Positions 35,290-43,719 of a stretch of 64,000 bases of DNA are shown here, piece after piece. The position numbers and the translations under genes were made by a program. Positions within the stretch are counted from its first letter, which is position 1. Each line of letters begins with the position of its first letter. The stretch is from Paenibacillus sp. RC67. Lineage in GTDB: Bacteria > Bacillota > Bacilli > Paenibacillales > NBRC-103111. The notes under the pieces are model-generated. The model was not told the origin of the DNA, searched no databases, and saw nothing but the letters and a program-made list of their open reading frames with translations. The stretch is from assembly GCF_030020805.1 (NCBI RefSeq), contig NZ_CP125098.1, forward strand, positions 724,001 through 788,000, written 5' to 3'.

Positions 35290-35400
35290 GAACTTCACTT
35301 CATAAAGTTTTAAGCGGATGCTTACGGAGTGAACTTTACTTCGTAAAGTTCTAAGCGGATGCTTACGAAGTGAACTTTACTTCGTAAAGTTCTAAGGAGG
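35290..35400. repeat. 41-bp tandem repeats with internal palindrome
   Basis: Two full units (35290-35330 and 35331-35371) and a partial third (35372 to about 35394). Each begins with a palindrome of arms GAACTTTAC and GTAAAGTTC around TTC; a second pairing TTACGAAGT/ACTTCGTAA spans the unit junctions. Unit 1 differs from units 2 and 3 at several bases. The array ends at the AAGGAGG ribosome binding site of the next gene, between divergent PAP2 and GT4 genes. Confidence 0.85.
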
Positions 35401-35407
35401 AGCTATC

Positions 35408-36580
35408 ATGAGAATAGCTTTATTCACGGATACATTCCTTCCGGATGTTAACGGAGTGGCCAAAACCTTAGGTCGTTGGGTGAAGTTTCTAGAGTCTAAA
35501 GGAGCAGAATGCAAAGTATTTGCGCCGTGTGGCGAAGCGGAGGCTTATTCTCACACTAAAATGGTGGAACGTTATTACAGTATTCCCTTTTTATTGTATC
35601 CTGAATGCAGGTTGGCTATCCCTAATCCCATCCATCTGAACAAGACACTGAAAGCTTTTATGCCTGATTTAATCCACGTGGCTACTCCGTTCAATTTAGG
35701 ACTGACAGGACTCCACTTTGCCAAAAGAAACTCCGTACCGCTCGTAGCTTCCTATCATACGCATTTCGACCAATACTTATCTTTTTACAAGCTTCAGTGG
35801 ATGGAACCCATGCTTTGGAAATACTTGCTCTGGTTCCATCAGGACTGCCAAAGGATATATGTTCCTTCTCGATCAACCCTGCTGCACTTGCAAAAAAAGG
35901 GACTTCAGCATCTGGAAATATGGTCCCGCGGAGTGGAAACAAGCCGTTTTCATCCTATTGTCGATAAAGAGCGAATAGTACAACAATATGGAATTCAGCC
36001 GAGAAAATTTGTGATTCTTTTTGTCGGAAGGCTGGCGCCAGAGAAAAGCGTTGATGTCGTTATGGAGACTTATTTTGCGCTTCCTGAGCCTATACGGTCT
36101 GCTTCGCAGCTTGTAATTACTGGGGATGGTCCGTTGTATAGGCCGCTTCTGGAACAGTACGAACACCAACCTGACGTAACGTTTACCGGATTCAAGCAAG
36201 GTCAGGAGTTAAGCGAGTTGTATGCGGCCGCAGATCTGTTTTTGTTTCCATCCGAGACAGAAACGTTCGGTAATGTAGTGCTCGAAGCCATGGCGTCTGG
36301 AACTCCGGTGATTGGATCTGACGCTGGCGGGGTAAAGGATATTATTGAGCATGGTCACACAGGGATTCTATGCCCTCCGGGAGATATTCCACAATTTGTA
36401 CACGCCGTGGAATTGTTGTATCATAATAGCGTATACCGTTCCCAATTGTCCGCGGCAGGGCGTGTATACAGCTTACAGCAGTCGTGGGATCACATCTTTG
36501 CCGGCTTGTATGAGAGCTATTTGAACGTAATGAACAGTTCCGGGACCGCAAGGAGCTCGGACGCTATTGCTGCTAAATAA
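35408..36580 (+). CDS. GT4-family glycosyltransferase
   Basis: A 390-residue GT-B enzyme. The N terminus MRIALFTDTFLPDVNGVAKTL is typical of the MgtA/mannosyltransferase type, and the C-terminal half has LFVGRLAPEKSVDVV, ITGDGPLY, and the retaining GT4 signature SETETFGNVVLEAMASGTPV. Close relatives transfer mannose or glucose to glycolipids. AAGGAGGAG precedes ATG 35408, at the edge of the palindromic repeat array. It is divergent from the PAP2 and UgtP-like genes, which may act on the same lipids. Confidence 0.85.
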   Translation: MRIALFTDTFLPDVNGVAKTLGRWVKFLESKGAECKVFAPCGEAEAYSHTKMVERYYSIPFLLYPECRLAIPNPIHLNKTLKAFMPDLIHVATPFNLGLTGLHFAKRNSVPLVASYHTHFDQYLSFYKLQWMEPMLWKYLLWFHQDCQRIYVPSRSTLLHLQKKGLQHLEIWSRGVETSRFHPIVDKERIVQQYGIQPRKFVILFVGRLAPEKSVDVVMETYFALPEPIRSASQLVITGDGPLYRPLLEQYEHQPDVTFTGFKQGQELSELYAAADLFLFPSETETFGNVVLEAMASGTPVIGSDAGGVKDIIEHGHTGILCPPGDIPQFVHAVELLYHNSVYRSQLSAAGRVYSLQQSWDHIFAGLYESYLNVMNSSGTARSSDAIAAK

Positions 36581-36842
36581 TGTTAAGCTGAAAAAACGCT
36601 GAAAATCGATGAAAATGAGATGTAATAGCTGGCTGGCAGAGAGCTTTGTTTAATTTGCCTTGTTTTTGGCCTTATTGTTCAGATATCTGACTTAAAGGAG
36701 CTTTCAGAGGCTTTTGACAAAACGGGGCAAAGAGAGGAAAATCATATTCGGCTACCCACACAAATCCAAAAGAGACCATCGAAGTTCATAACTATAGAGT
36801 AGAGAGAGAAAAGACTTTGGGGTACATAAAAAAGGGGGATTT

Positions 36843-38081
36843 ATGATGCTGGACAATGTTATACTTAGCATTCAGATTGTCTTGGCGTTGGTCGGAGGTT
36901 ATCAGCTTTTTTTGACATGCTTTGGCTGGTACAGACGCAAGCCTAAAGCGCAGCATGCGCCGCAAAAGTCTTTTGCCATACTGGTTGCGGCACATAACGA
37001 AGAACAAGTCGTCGGAGCGCTGATCGATAACCTGAAGAACCTTGATTATCCGAAAGAGTTGTATGATGTTTTCGTAATTTGCGATAACTGTACGGACAAA
37101 ACCGCAGACATTGCCCGGAGTATGGGCGTTTATGCTTGCGAGCGCAACAATCCGAAGCTTCGTGGTAAAGGCTTCGCAATCGAATGGATGCTCAAAGAGC
37201 TTTGGAAAATGCCACGCAGCTATGATGCGGTTGTTATGTTCGATGCAGACAATCTGGTGAACCCGGATTACTTGACGCACATGAACAATGATTTGTGCAA
37301 CGGCTCGAGAGTTATTCAAGCTTACTTGGATACTAAAAATCCGAATGATTCTTGGATTACCGCAGCTTATGCGGTAACATACTGGTACTGCAATCGCTTG
37401 TGGCAGCTGCCACGCGAAAATCTTGGATTGGCCAATTTCTTGGGCGGAACGGGCATGTGCTTTGAAACCGACCTACTGAAAGAAATCGGCTGGGGTGCAA
37501 CAAGCCTGGTTGAAGACTTGGAGTTTACAATGCGCTGCGTACAACGCGGCATTAACCCTACGTTTAATTATGATGCGAAGGTTTATGATGAGAAGCCTTT
37601 GACCTTCAAGGCATCGGCAAGACAGCGTTTAAGATGGATGCAGGGGCATTTCGATGTTGCACGCCGCTATTTCTTCCCTTTGTTCTGGCAGGGATTGAAG
37701 GAAGCTAGCTGGGCCAAACTCGATACGGCTGTGTATGCATTGAATGTATATGTTATTCTGATCGCCTCTGTCGTTTCCATCGCATTATGGATTGATATGA
37801 TGATGCCAGGCATTCCGTCTTTAAGATCGCTGTTCGATTATGCGCCAATTCTGTTTACGATTGTAGCTATCGTAAGCTATGTCTTGTTCCCATTGGCGCT
37901 GATTATCGAGAAGGCATCTTGGAAAACATGGCTTTACCTGATTACCTTCCCTGTATTTATGCTGTCCTGGTGGCCGATTACGGTGTATGCGTTCTTCACG
38001 CAAAACAACAAACAATGGAGCCATACCGAGCATACGAGGGTTATCCGCTTGGAAGAAGTTCAAAGCAAACAGGTTAGCTAA
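36843..38081 (+). CDS. Membrane GT2 glycosyltransferase
   Basis: A 412-residue protein with one N-terminal membrane helix, a GT2 domain and three or four C-terminal helices. Catalytic motifs are present: VAAHNEEQVVGALIDNL, CDNCTDKT, FDADNLVNPDY (DxD), TSLVEDLEFTMR (the ED of the catalytic base) and RQRLRWMQGH (QxxRW). QxxRW marks processive-type synthases (cellulose, hyaluronan, NodC type). The acceptor is unknown. GGGGG lies before ATG 36843; a second ATG follows directly. About 260 bases upstream carry no gene. Confidence 0.87.
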   Translation: MMLDNVILSIQIVLALVGGYQLFLTCFGWYRRKPKAQHAPQKSFAILVAAHNEEQVVGALIDNLKNLDYPKELYDVFVICDNCTDKTADIARSMGVYACERNNPKLRGKGFAIEWMLKELWKMPRSYDAVVMFDADNLVNPDYLTHMNNDLCNGSRVIQAYLDTKNPNDSWITAAYAVTYWYCNRLWQLPRENLGLANFLGGTGMCFETDLLKEIGWGATSLVEDLEFTMRCVQRGINPTFNYDAKVYDEKPLTFKASARQRLRWMQGHFDVARRYFFPLFWQGLKEASWAKLDTAVYALNVYVILIASVVSIALWIDMMMPGIPSLRSLFDYAPILFTIVAIVSYVLFPLALIIEKASWKTWLYLITFPVFMLSWWPITVYAFFTQNNKQWSHTEHTRVIRLEEVQSKQVS

Positions 38082-38099
38082 TCAATTAGGATTAAGTAG

Positions 38100-38128
38100 T
38101 TGACTTGAAATAGAGAATATGTTATGAT
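38100..38128 (+). promoter_or_regulatory. Sigma A promoter of infC-rpmI-rplT
   Basis: TTGACT (38100-38105) and TATGAT (38123-38128) are 17 bases apart. The position suits a leader of about 290 bases before infC. Confidence 0.75.
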
Positions 38129-38134
38129 TCTTTG

Positions 38135-38410
38135 GTGCAAAAGAAGAAGCGCCCGCTTCTCACCTGACCGACTTAAGGTTGGCTGGTCAATAAGCTAAAG
38201 TGAATGTGGAATGAAATCGATCACTTGAACCTTAATAGACGTGGGCCTTTTGCGCCCGCGTCTTTTCTTTTTTAGCACATAGGGATGTCTAAATTAACTT
38301 AAGCGAGTTGCTGAGTGAAAGATCATTCCTATTGGCGAATAAACCAAACCTCTAAACGTGGTCGCTCATTTTTGAAAGATCCGAATAGAGGCATATCTCA
38401 CAATCCTTTT
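38135..38410 (+). promoter_or_regulatory. Ribosomal protein L20 leader with attenuator
   Basis: In Firmicutes the infC-rpmI-rplT operon is autoregulated by L20 binding the leader and causing early termination. Here the region has a structured part around 38150-38230 (CTCACCTGACCG with GGTTGGCTGGTC) followed by a strong terminator at 38237-38273: AGACGTGGGC with GCCCGCGTCT and a T-run, about 150 bases before infC. The layout matches the L20 leader; I have not scored it against a covariance model. Confidence 0.75.
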
Positions 38411-38424
38411 GGAGGTGGCAGGTT

Positions 38425-38940
38425 ATTAGTACAGAGCATTTAATTAACGATGAAATTCGGGCGAAGGAAGTTCGTCTGATCGGTGCGGATGGAGAGCAGC
38501 TCGGAATCAAGCCGATTCGCGAAGCGCTTCAGATTGCTGTGGATGCCAGTTTGGACTTGGTTAACGTTGCCCCAACGGCTAAGCCGCCGGTGTGCCGGAT
38601 TATGGATTACGGGAAGTACCGCTACGAAATGCAGAAGAAAGAAAAAGAAGCCCGTAAAAACCAGAAAGTCATCGAAATTAAAGAAGTTCGCTTGAGTGCC
38701 ACGATCGATGAGCATGACTTTCAAACAAAGCAGCGCAACGTCGTGAAGTTTTTGAATGATGGCGACAAGGTCAAGCTGAGCGTCCGTTTCCGCGGTCGTG
38801 AGATCGCCCATGCTAGCATCGGGCAAAAAGTGCTTGAGCGGATGGCAGCCGAAGTGGAGGAACTGTGCATTGTTGAGCGCAGACCGAAGCTGGAAGGCCG
38901 CAGCATGATCATGATTTTATCGCCGAAGCAGCAAGTATAA
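38425..38940 (+). CDS. infC: Translation initiation factor IF-3 (ATT start)
   Basis: IF-3 binds the 30S subunit and checks start codons and initiator tRNA. The 171-residue frame begins at ATT 38425, read as Met-Ser-Thr-Glu-His-Leu, with GGAGGTGGCAGG upstream. Family landmarks are LINDEIRAKEVRLIG, APTAKPPVCRIMDYGKYRYE, KEVRLSATIDEHDF and VRFRGREIAH. ATG-only searching would start it at 38485 or later and lose the conserved N terminus. AUU starts allow IF-3 to repress its own synthesis in other bacteria. It heads the operon with rpmI and rplT. Confidence 0.95.
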   Translation: MSTEHLINDEIRAKEVRLIGADGEQLGIKPIREALQIAVDASLDLVNVAPTAKPPVCRIMDYGKYRYEMQKKEKEARKNQKVIEIKEVRLSATIDEHDFQTKQRNVVKFLNDGDKVKLSVRFRGREIAHASIGQKVLERMAAEVEELCIVERRPKLEGRSMIMILSPKQQV

Positions 38941-38962
38941 TTTATAAGGAGGACTACACGTC

Positions 38963-39166
38963 ATGCCAAAAATGAAAACACATAGCAGCTTGAAAAATCG
39001 TTTCAAGATTACAGGTACAGGCAAAGTAAAAAGATACAAAGCCTACAAAAACCACCTGTTGTCCAGCAAATCCGCACGTCAAAAACGTGTTCTAGCTACT
39101 AACCCGGTTATGGCTGCAGGCGACGTAAGACGCTTGAAACAACAACTGGCTAACATCAAAGGTTAA
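38963..39166 (+). CDS. rpmI: 50S ribosomal protein L35
   Basis: A 67-residue basic protein beginning with the invariant MPKMKTHSSLKNRFKITGTG, then KSARQKRVL and AGDVRRLKQQL. It is part of the 50S subunit. TAAGGAGG lies upstream. Position between infC and rplT is the standard order. Confidence 0.97.
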   Translation: MPKMKTHSSLKNRFKITGTGKVKRYKAYKNHLLSSKSARQKRVLATNPVMAAGDVRRLKQQLANIKG

Positions 39167-39207
39167 TTCGTAATTTTATTCTACTTAAACTTTGGAGGTA
39201 ATGAATC

Positions 39208-39567
39208 ATGGCAAGAGTAAAAGGCGGGTTCGTAACTCGTCGTCGTCATAAAAAGATTTTGAAATTGGCTAAAGGTTATTTCGGTTCCAAACACCGTTTA
39301 TTTAAAACAGCTAATGCGCAAGTAATGAAATCCTTACTGTATGCATACCGTGACCGTCGTCAGAAAAAACGCGACTTCCGTAAATTGTGGATCACTCGTA
39401 TCAACGCAGCAGCTCGCATGAACGGCTTGTCTTACAGCAAATTCATGCACGGCTTGAAACTGTCCGGTATCGAAGTTAACCGCAAAATCTTGGCTGAACT
39501 GGCTGTAAACGACATTAACGCGTTTAACGACTTGGCTACTGCAGCTAAGCAAAAAGTGAACGCATAA
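39208..39567 (+). CDS. rplT: 50S ribosomal protein L20
   Basis: A 119-residue basic protein: [61 protein letters not shown]20 binds 23S rRNA early in 50S assembly and, in Firmicutes, represses its own operon through the leader. TTGGAGG precedes the ATG. A terminator follows. Confidence 0.98.
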   Translation: MARVKGGFVTRRRHKKILKLAKGYFGSKHRLFKTANAQVMKSLLYAYRDRRQKKRDFRKLWITRINAAARMNGLSYSKFMHGLKLSGIEVNRKILAELAVNDINAFNDLATAAKQKVNA

Positions 39568-39579
39568 CTATAGCACGTG

Positions 39580-39628
39580 AAAAATCGCTTCCCTTGACTT
39601 AGTTCAGTGGGCAAGCGATTTTTTTTTT
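39580..39628 (+). terminator. Terminator of the infC operon
   Basis: AAAAATCGCTTCCC pairs with GGGCAAGCGATTTTT, followed by a long T-run. Confidence 0.88.
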
Positions 39629-39805
39629 GTTTTCTTGGAGAATGGGTAATAAATATAAATCCTAATCAATAGCTAATATTTACTTAATTATTTTATAACC
39701 TTTTTATGTTATGATATATTATAATAGGACTTTAGTCTCATTAATGGAATAAATTACGTCGAAATAAGTCGATTATTATTTTTAAAAAGAGATTGGGTGA
39801 TACCT

Positions 39806-41146
39806 ATGAAGCTTGTGTTGCTCTCTGGGGGCTCAGGTACACGGTTGTGGCCTTTATCGAACGAACAGCGATCGAAGCAGTTCATACCCTTGTTCAGCGA
39901 GGGGCGTCAGACCGAACCGGTGTCCATGCTTCGAAAAGTATGGAGACAGCTTGAAAGTCGTCAATTGCACCGTTCTGCCATTATTGCAGCGGCTGTAAGT
40001 CAGAGGGAGCAAATTCGCGAGCAGCTAGGTCGTCATGTCGATCTTGTGCTAGAACCGGCTAAGAGGGATACGTTTCCCGCCATTTTGCTGTCGGTGGCTT
40101 ACCTGTACACCCATGGAGGTATATCCCGTGACGAGACGGTCATTGTACTGCCTGTTGACGGACAAGTGGAGGATTCTTTTTATGACGCTTTGCTGAAGCT
40201 CCCAGAAGTTCTAGATAGCTCCGAGGCCAATGTTGCGCTGATGGGAGTGAAGCCCACTATGCCGTCTGAGAAGTATGGATATATGCTTCCGGAGGCTGCA
40301 AGCTTGGGAGCGGAGGCTGTAACCATCCGTCGTTTTTATGAGAAGCCTTCTGCAGGAGATGCGGCAAGGTATATTGAGCTGGGTGCTCTCTGGAATTGCG
40401 GTGTCTTTTGTTTTAAAGCGGGATTTCTGCTGGATATCCTGAAGAAGATGGAGCTGCCGGATACGTATGAAGAGCTGCTCCTTGCTTACGCCGGCTTGGA
40501 GAGCCGAAGCTTTGATTATGCAGTAGTGGAGAGGGAGCAGCGGATAGCAGCACTCGTATATGAGGGGCCGTGGAAAGATCTTGGAACGTGGAGCTCGTTA
40601 ACGGAAGAATTAAGCGAATCGGTGACGGGTGCGGGCTATATCGGCAAAGGCTGCAGCGGCGTTCATATCATTAATGAAACGATGTCTCCGGTTATTGTGC
40701 TAGGCTTGTCCGACGTAGTTGTAGCGGCTAGTCCTGAAGGGATTTTGGTTACGCACAAAGGGGAGGACGGGCAGCTTAAAGAAGCATTAAACCGTATGCA
40801 GGAAAAGAAACGGACAAGCTGCGATGACCAGAGTTCACCCATATACTCACGTGATTTGGATCAATGCACTATGGAGGACGGAACAGTAGTAACGACTCGT
40901 CGTATCTGCCTGGAAGCAGGCTCAGAAATGGAACGACAAACAATCCTTGAAAGCCGCAGCCGGACTGTAACCTGGTCGATTGTGCATGGTGTCACGAGGG
41001 TAATTAAGAACAATGAGATCATTACGCTGCCTTCTGGCAGCACCATCGTGCTGGATGATTCGGATACGGCTGTGCTTCAAGCTATTGAAACAGCCCATGT
41101 CATAGAAATTGTTAAGACGATTACAGCTCTCAAAAGGAGTGATTAG
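39806..41146 (+). CDS. Mannose-1-phosphate guanylyltransferase (ManC-like)
   Basis: A 446-residue nucleotidyltransferase. The N-terminal domain has LLSGGSGTRLWPLSNEQRSK, LEPAKRDTFPAIL, LPVDGQVED, FYEKPSAGDAARYIELGALWNCGVFCF and the GPWKDLGTWSSLTEEL segment, the GDP-mannose pyrophosphorylase pattern. The C-terminal 100 residues resemble the cupin-like half of ManC (SRTVTWSIVHGVTRVI) but the phosphomannose isomerase active site is not intact, so it should only make the sugar nucleotide. manA elsewhere in the window supplies mannose 6-phosphate; no phosphomannomutase gene is seen here. GGGTGAT precedes ATG 39806. The four downstream glycosylation genes lie in the same direction with tiny gaps or overlaps. 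Confidence 0.82.
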   Translation: MKLVLLSGGSGTRLWPLSNEQRSKQFIPLFSEGRQTEPVSMLRKVWRQLESRQLHRSAIIAAAVSQREQIREQLGRHVDLVLEPAKRDTFPAILLSVAYLYTHGGISRDETVIVLPVDGQVEDSFYDALLKLPEVLDSSEANVALMGVKPTMPSEKYGYMLPEAASLGAEAVTIRRFYEKPSAGDAARYIELGALWNCGVFCFKAGFLLDILKKMELPDTYEELLLAYAGLESRSFDYAVVEREQRIAALVYEGPWKDLGTWSSLTEELSESVTGAGYIGKGCSGVHIINETMSPVIVLGLSDVVVAASPEGILVTHKGEDGQLKEALNRMQEKKRTSCDDQSSPIYSRDLDQCTMEDGTVVTTRRICLEAGSEMERQTILESRSRTVTWSIVHGVTRVIKNNEIITLPSGSTIVLDDSDTAVLQAIETAHVIEIVKTITALKRSD

Positions 41147-41149
41147 GCT

Positions 41150-41380
41150 GTGAGAGAAAAGTCGCTGTTAGGGTATGATCCTCGCAAGGTGGAGCGTTAT
41201 TTTTCTACATTGGAAGCTGAAGAGGTTCAGTTGGACGAGCAGCTTAGAGAGGGAGAAACAACGTACAAGCAGAAGGAAGCGGAGCTGCTGAGCGAGTTAG
41301 CTGCCCTTAAACATAAAATAGATGAATTAGACCGGCTGGAGTTGGGTTTAAAGCAATGGATTCAAAGAAACCGGAATTAA
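41150..41380 (+). CDS. Small coiled-coil protein in the glycosylation operon
   Basis: A 76-residue protein that is mostly a charged coiled coil (QLDEQLREGETTYKQKEAEL, then ALKHKIDELDRLELGL), after a short N-terminal LLGYDPRKVERYFSTLE. The latter resembles the membrane-proximal starts of DivIVA-like proteins only loosely. It has a GTG start three bases after the ManC-like gene, with AGGAG upstream, and overlaps the next gene by 25 bases. Since the next protein also begins with a coiled coil, the two may pair. I do not recognise a family. Confidence 0.6.
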   Translation: MREKSLLGYDPRKVERYFSTLEAEEVQLDEQLREGETTYKQKEAELLSELAALKHKIDELDRLELGLKQWIQRNRN

Positions 41381-43689
41381 AACGATCATTCGGTCTCGCC
41401 TGGCTCGGACTCCGCAGAGGCATGACCGATAAACATGCAACGCAGCTGGAACAACGTATACGAAATAAAAGAATGCAAGTTGAAACAGAGAGCCTGGCTC
41501 AGCAAAAGCGATTGGGTGAGCTTCACAAACAAATTGAGTTGCTTCAGCGAGAGCTCGAATCCAAGGATCAATATGTTGAAGCCTTGATAGCGCAGAAGCT
41601 GTCTATACTGGATCAAGAAGGCTTCAAGCCTTTACTGGAGGAGCAAGTGGGTAAGCCTAGAATGAGGCTTGGCGATTTGCTTGTCGAGGAAAGGCTAATT
41701 ACGGAACAGCAATTGGCGGCAGCGGTAGAGGAGCAGCGCAAATTAGGCGGCAGACTCGGCGATATCGTTGCTGAGATGGGCTTCGCCCAAAAGGAACAAA
41801 TCGCAGCCATTATGAACCGCCAATCACATAAAGGGCGACTTGGCGACATGTTGGTAGAGACAGGCGCCATTACGCAAGAGCAGTTGAACCAGGCGTTGGA
41901 TTTTCAGCGCAAGAGCGGCGGTATGCTCGGAGATATACTAATGTCTCTGCGTTACATCGAACCCGAGAGGCTGTATCGACATATTGCCACACAAAATAAC
42001 CTCGGACGTATCGGCACAGAATTCGATTTTGATACGGTAAATCGATTACCGGAATCGATGGCACGACGTTACGACGCTGTCGTCATTAATCAGAGCTCGC
42101 ACCGATACTTGGTCGCGGTCGGAGGGCCTTTGTCTGACGAGTCACGCAAAGCATTGGTAGACTGGCTGGGTCTGCCCATTGAGCAAGTATTGGCTACGCG
42201 CGAGGAAATGGAATTTTTCTGGAAGGAAATATACCCAACAGAGCTGATGGCAGAAAGCACACAGAAGCTGGTGAATGAACAGCCACAGAATTCGGCCCAT
42301 GTTACATTTACCAAAGCGCAGCTTGTGGCAGCAGGAATCGGACTGTTTTTGCTTTTGGTTAGCCTCGGCCTGGATTGGTTTCATACGTTAATCGTTATTA
42401 ATATTGCGATTCAAATCTTTTATTTCTCCATGACCTTATTCAAGTTCATGATCATTATGTACGGAACCCGGGATCGTGCACAGATTCGCTTTACTCAAGA
42501 GCAAATCGATGCTATCGACGAGAGAACGCTGCCGATGTATACGATTCTTGTCCCTATGTACAAGGAAAGCCATATCATTCCGCATTTGCTGAACAACATC
42601 GAGCAGCTGGACTACCCCAAAGCAAAGCTGGATGTGAGGCTTCTCATTGAGGAAGATGATGTCGAAGCACAGGTATTGTTAAAAGAAATGAAGCTCCCTG
42701 CATACTACACGACGATTGTTGTGCCCCACAGCCTGCCTAAGACAAAGCCCAAGGCATGTAATTACGGACTTATCAGAGCACGTGGGGAGTACGTTGTCAT
42801 TTATGATGCGGAGGATCGTCCAGATTCCGACCAGCTTAAGAAGGTGCATGCGGCTTTTATGAATAATCCTGAGCATTGTGCCTGCATCCAGGCCAAGCTA
42901 AATTATTTTAATAGCGAGCAGAACCTGCTTACGCGCTGGTTTACCCATGAGTACAGCATGTGGTTCGAATTACTGCTGCCCGGCGTTATGCAGCTGGACA
43001 TTCCGATTCCGCTCGGAGGGACTTCCAACCATTTTAAAATGTCCGTGCTCAAAGAAATTAATGCATGGGACCCTTATAATGTGACCGAGGATGCCGACTT
43101 GGGCATTCGACTCTATAAATCGGGTTACACGACAGCTATCGTCGATTCGAGAACATGGGAAGAAGCCAACAGCCGGGTAGGGAACTGGATACGTCAACGG
43201 TCTCGCTGGATCAAAGGCTACATGCAAACATGGCTCGTCCATATGCGCAATCCTTTACGATTGTATCGGGAGCTCGGCTTCAAGGGCTTTATGGGTTTTC
43301 AGGTTATGGTGCTCGCCACGCCGATGCTGCCACTCTTAAACCCGATATTCTGGGTGATGATCGTGCTGTGGTACGGTTGGAAGGCGGCATGGATTCCTCA
43401 GTTTTTCCCGGGGGTTATCTACTATTTGGCGGCGATAGAGTTTTTGATCGGTAATTTCTTGTTTGTGTTCAGCAACGTTGCTGGAGTGTATTGGGTTATC
43501 GATCAACTGGAAAGAAAAAAAGAACATGTTTTTTCGTATCGTTTTGTGAAGCATGCCCTTCTTACGCCAATCTATTGGGTACTAATGAGTATTGCAGCAA
43601 TAAAAGCAGCATGGCAGTTGATCACAAAGCCGTTTTATTGGGAAAAGACGACTCATGGACTTAACAAGCAAACAACAGTTTCTAAATAA
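41356..43689 (+). CDS. Membrane GT2 glycosyltransferase with tandem MshEN c-di-GMP motifs
   Basis: A 777-residue protein in four parts. Residues 25-95 are a coiled coil. Residues 104-213 hold four 24-residue MshEN-type motifs beginning at 104 (RLGDLLVEERLI), 133 (RLGDIVAEMGFA), 161 (RLGDMLVETGAI) and 190 (MLGDILMSLRYI), each ending in Q, with spacers of 5, 4 and 5 residues. This consensus (RLGxxLVxxGxI to LxxQ) binds c-di-GMP in MshE and related proteins. Two membrane helices follow (about 318-375). The GT2 domain has LVPMYKESHIIPHLL, YDAEDRPDSDQ (DxD), TEDADLG and RQRSRWIKGYMQT (QxxRW), then three or four C-terminal helices. The layout recalls NfrB-type enzymes. The product is unknown, probably a secreted glycan. 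Confidence 0.88.
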   Translation: MDSKKPELKRSFGLAWLGLRRGMTDKHATQLEQRIRNKRMQVETESLAQQKRLGELHKQIELLQRELESKDQYVEALIAQKLSILDQEGFKPLLEEQVGKPRMRLGDLLVEERLITEQQLAAAVEEQRKLGGRLGDIVAEMGFAQKEQIAAIMNRQSHKGRLGDMLVETGAITQEQLNQALDFQRKSGGMLGDILMSLRYIEPERLYRHIATQNNLGRIGTEFDFDTVNRLPESMARRYDAVVINQSSHRYLVAVGGPLSDESRKALVDWLGLPIEQVLATREEMEFFWKEIYPTELMAESTQKLVNEQPQNSAHVTFTKAQLVAAGIGLFLLLVSLGLDWFHTLIVINIAIQIFYFSMTLFKFMIIMYGTRDRAQIRFTQEQIDAIDERTLPMYTILVPMYKESHIIPHLLNNIEQLDYPKAKLDVRLLIEEDDVEAQVLLKEMKLPAYYTTIVVPHSLPKTKPKACNYGLIRARGEYVVIYDAEDRPDSDQLKKVHAAFMNNPEHCACIQAKLNYFNSEQNLLTRWFTHEYSMWFELLLPGVMQLDIPIPLGGTSNHFKMSVLKEINAWDPYNVTEDADLGIRLYKSGYTTAIVDSRTWEEANSRVGNWIRQRSRWIKGYMQTWLVHMRNPLRLYRELGFKGFMGFQVMVLATPMLPLLNPIFWVMIVLWYGWKAAWIPQFFPGVIYYLAAIEFLIGNFLFVFSNVAGVYWVIDQLERKKEHVFSYRFVKHALLTPIYWVLMSIAAIKAAWQLITKPFYWEKTTHGLNKQTTVSK

Positions 43690-43719
43690 TCAAGATGTAA
43701 AGGTAGGAGGAGGAAACAG

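Noticed and set aside
35290..35400. CRISPR array
   Set aside because: The units are contiguous direct repeats without spacers, number fewer than three, and no cas genes are near.
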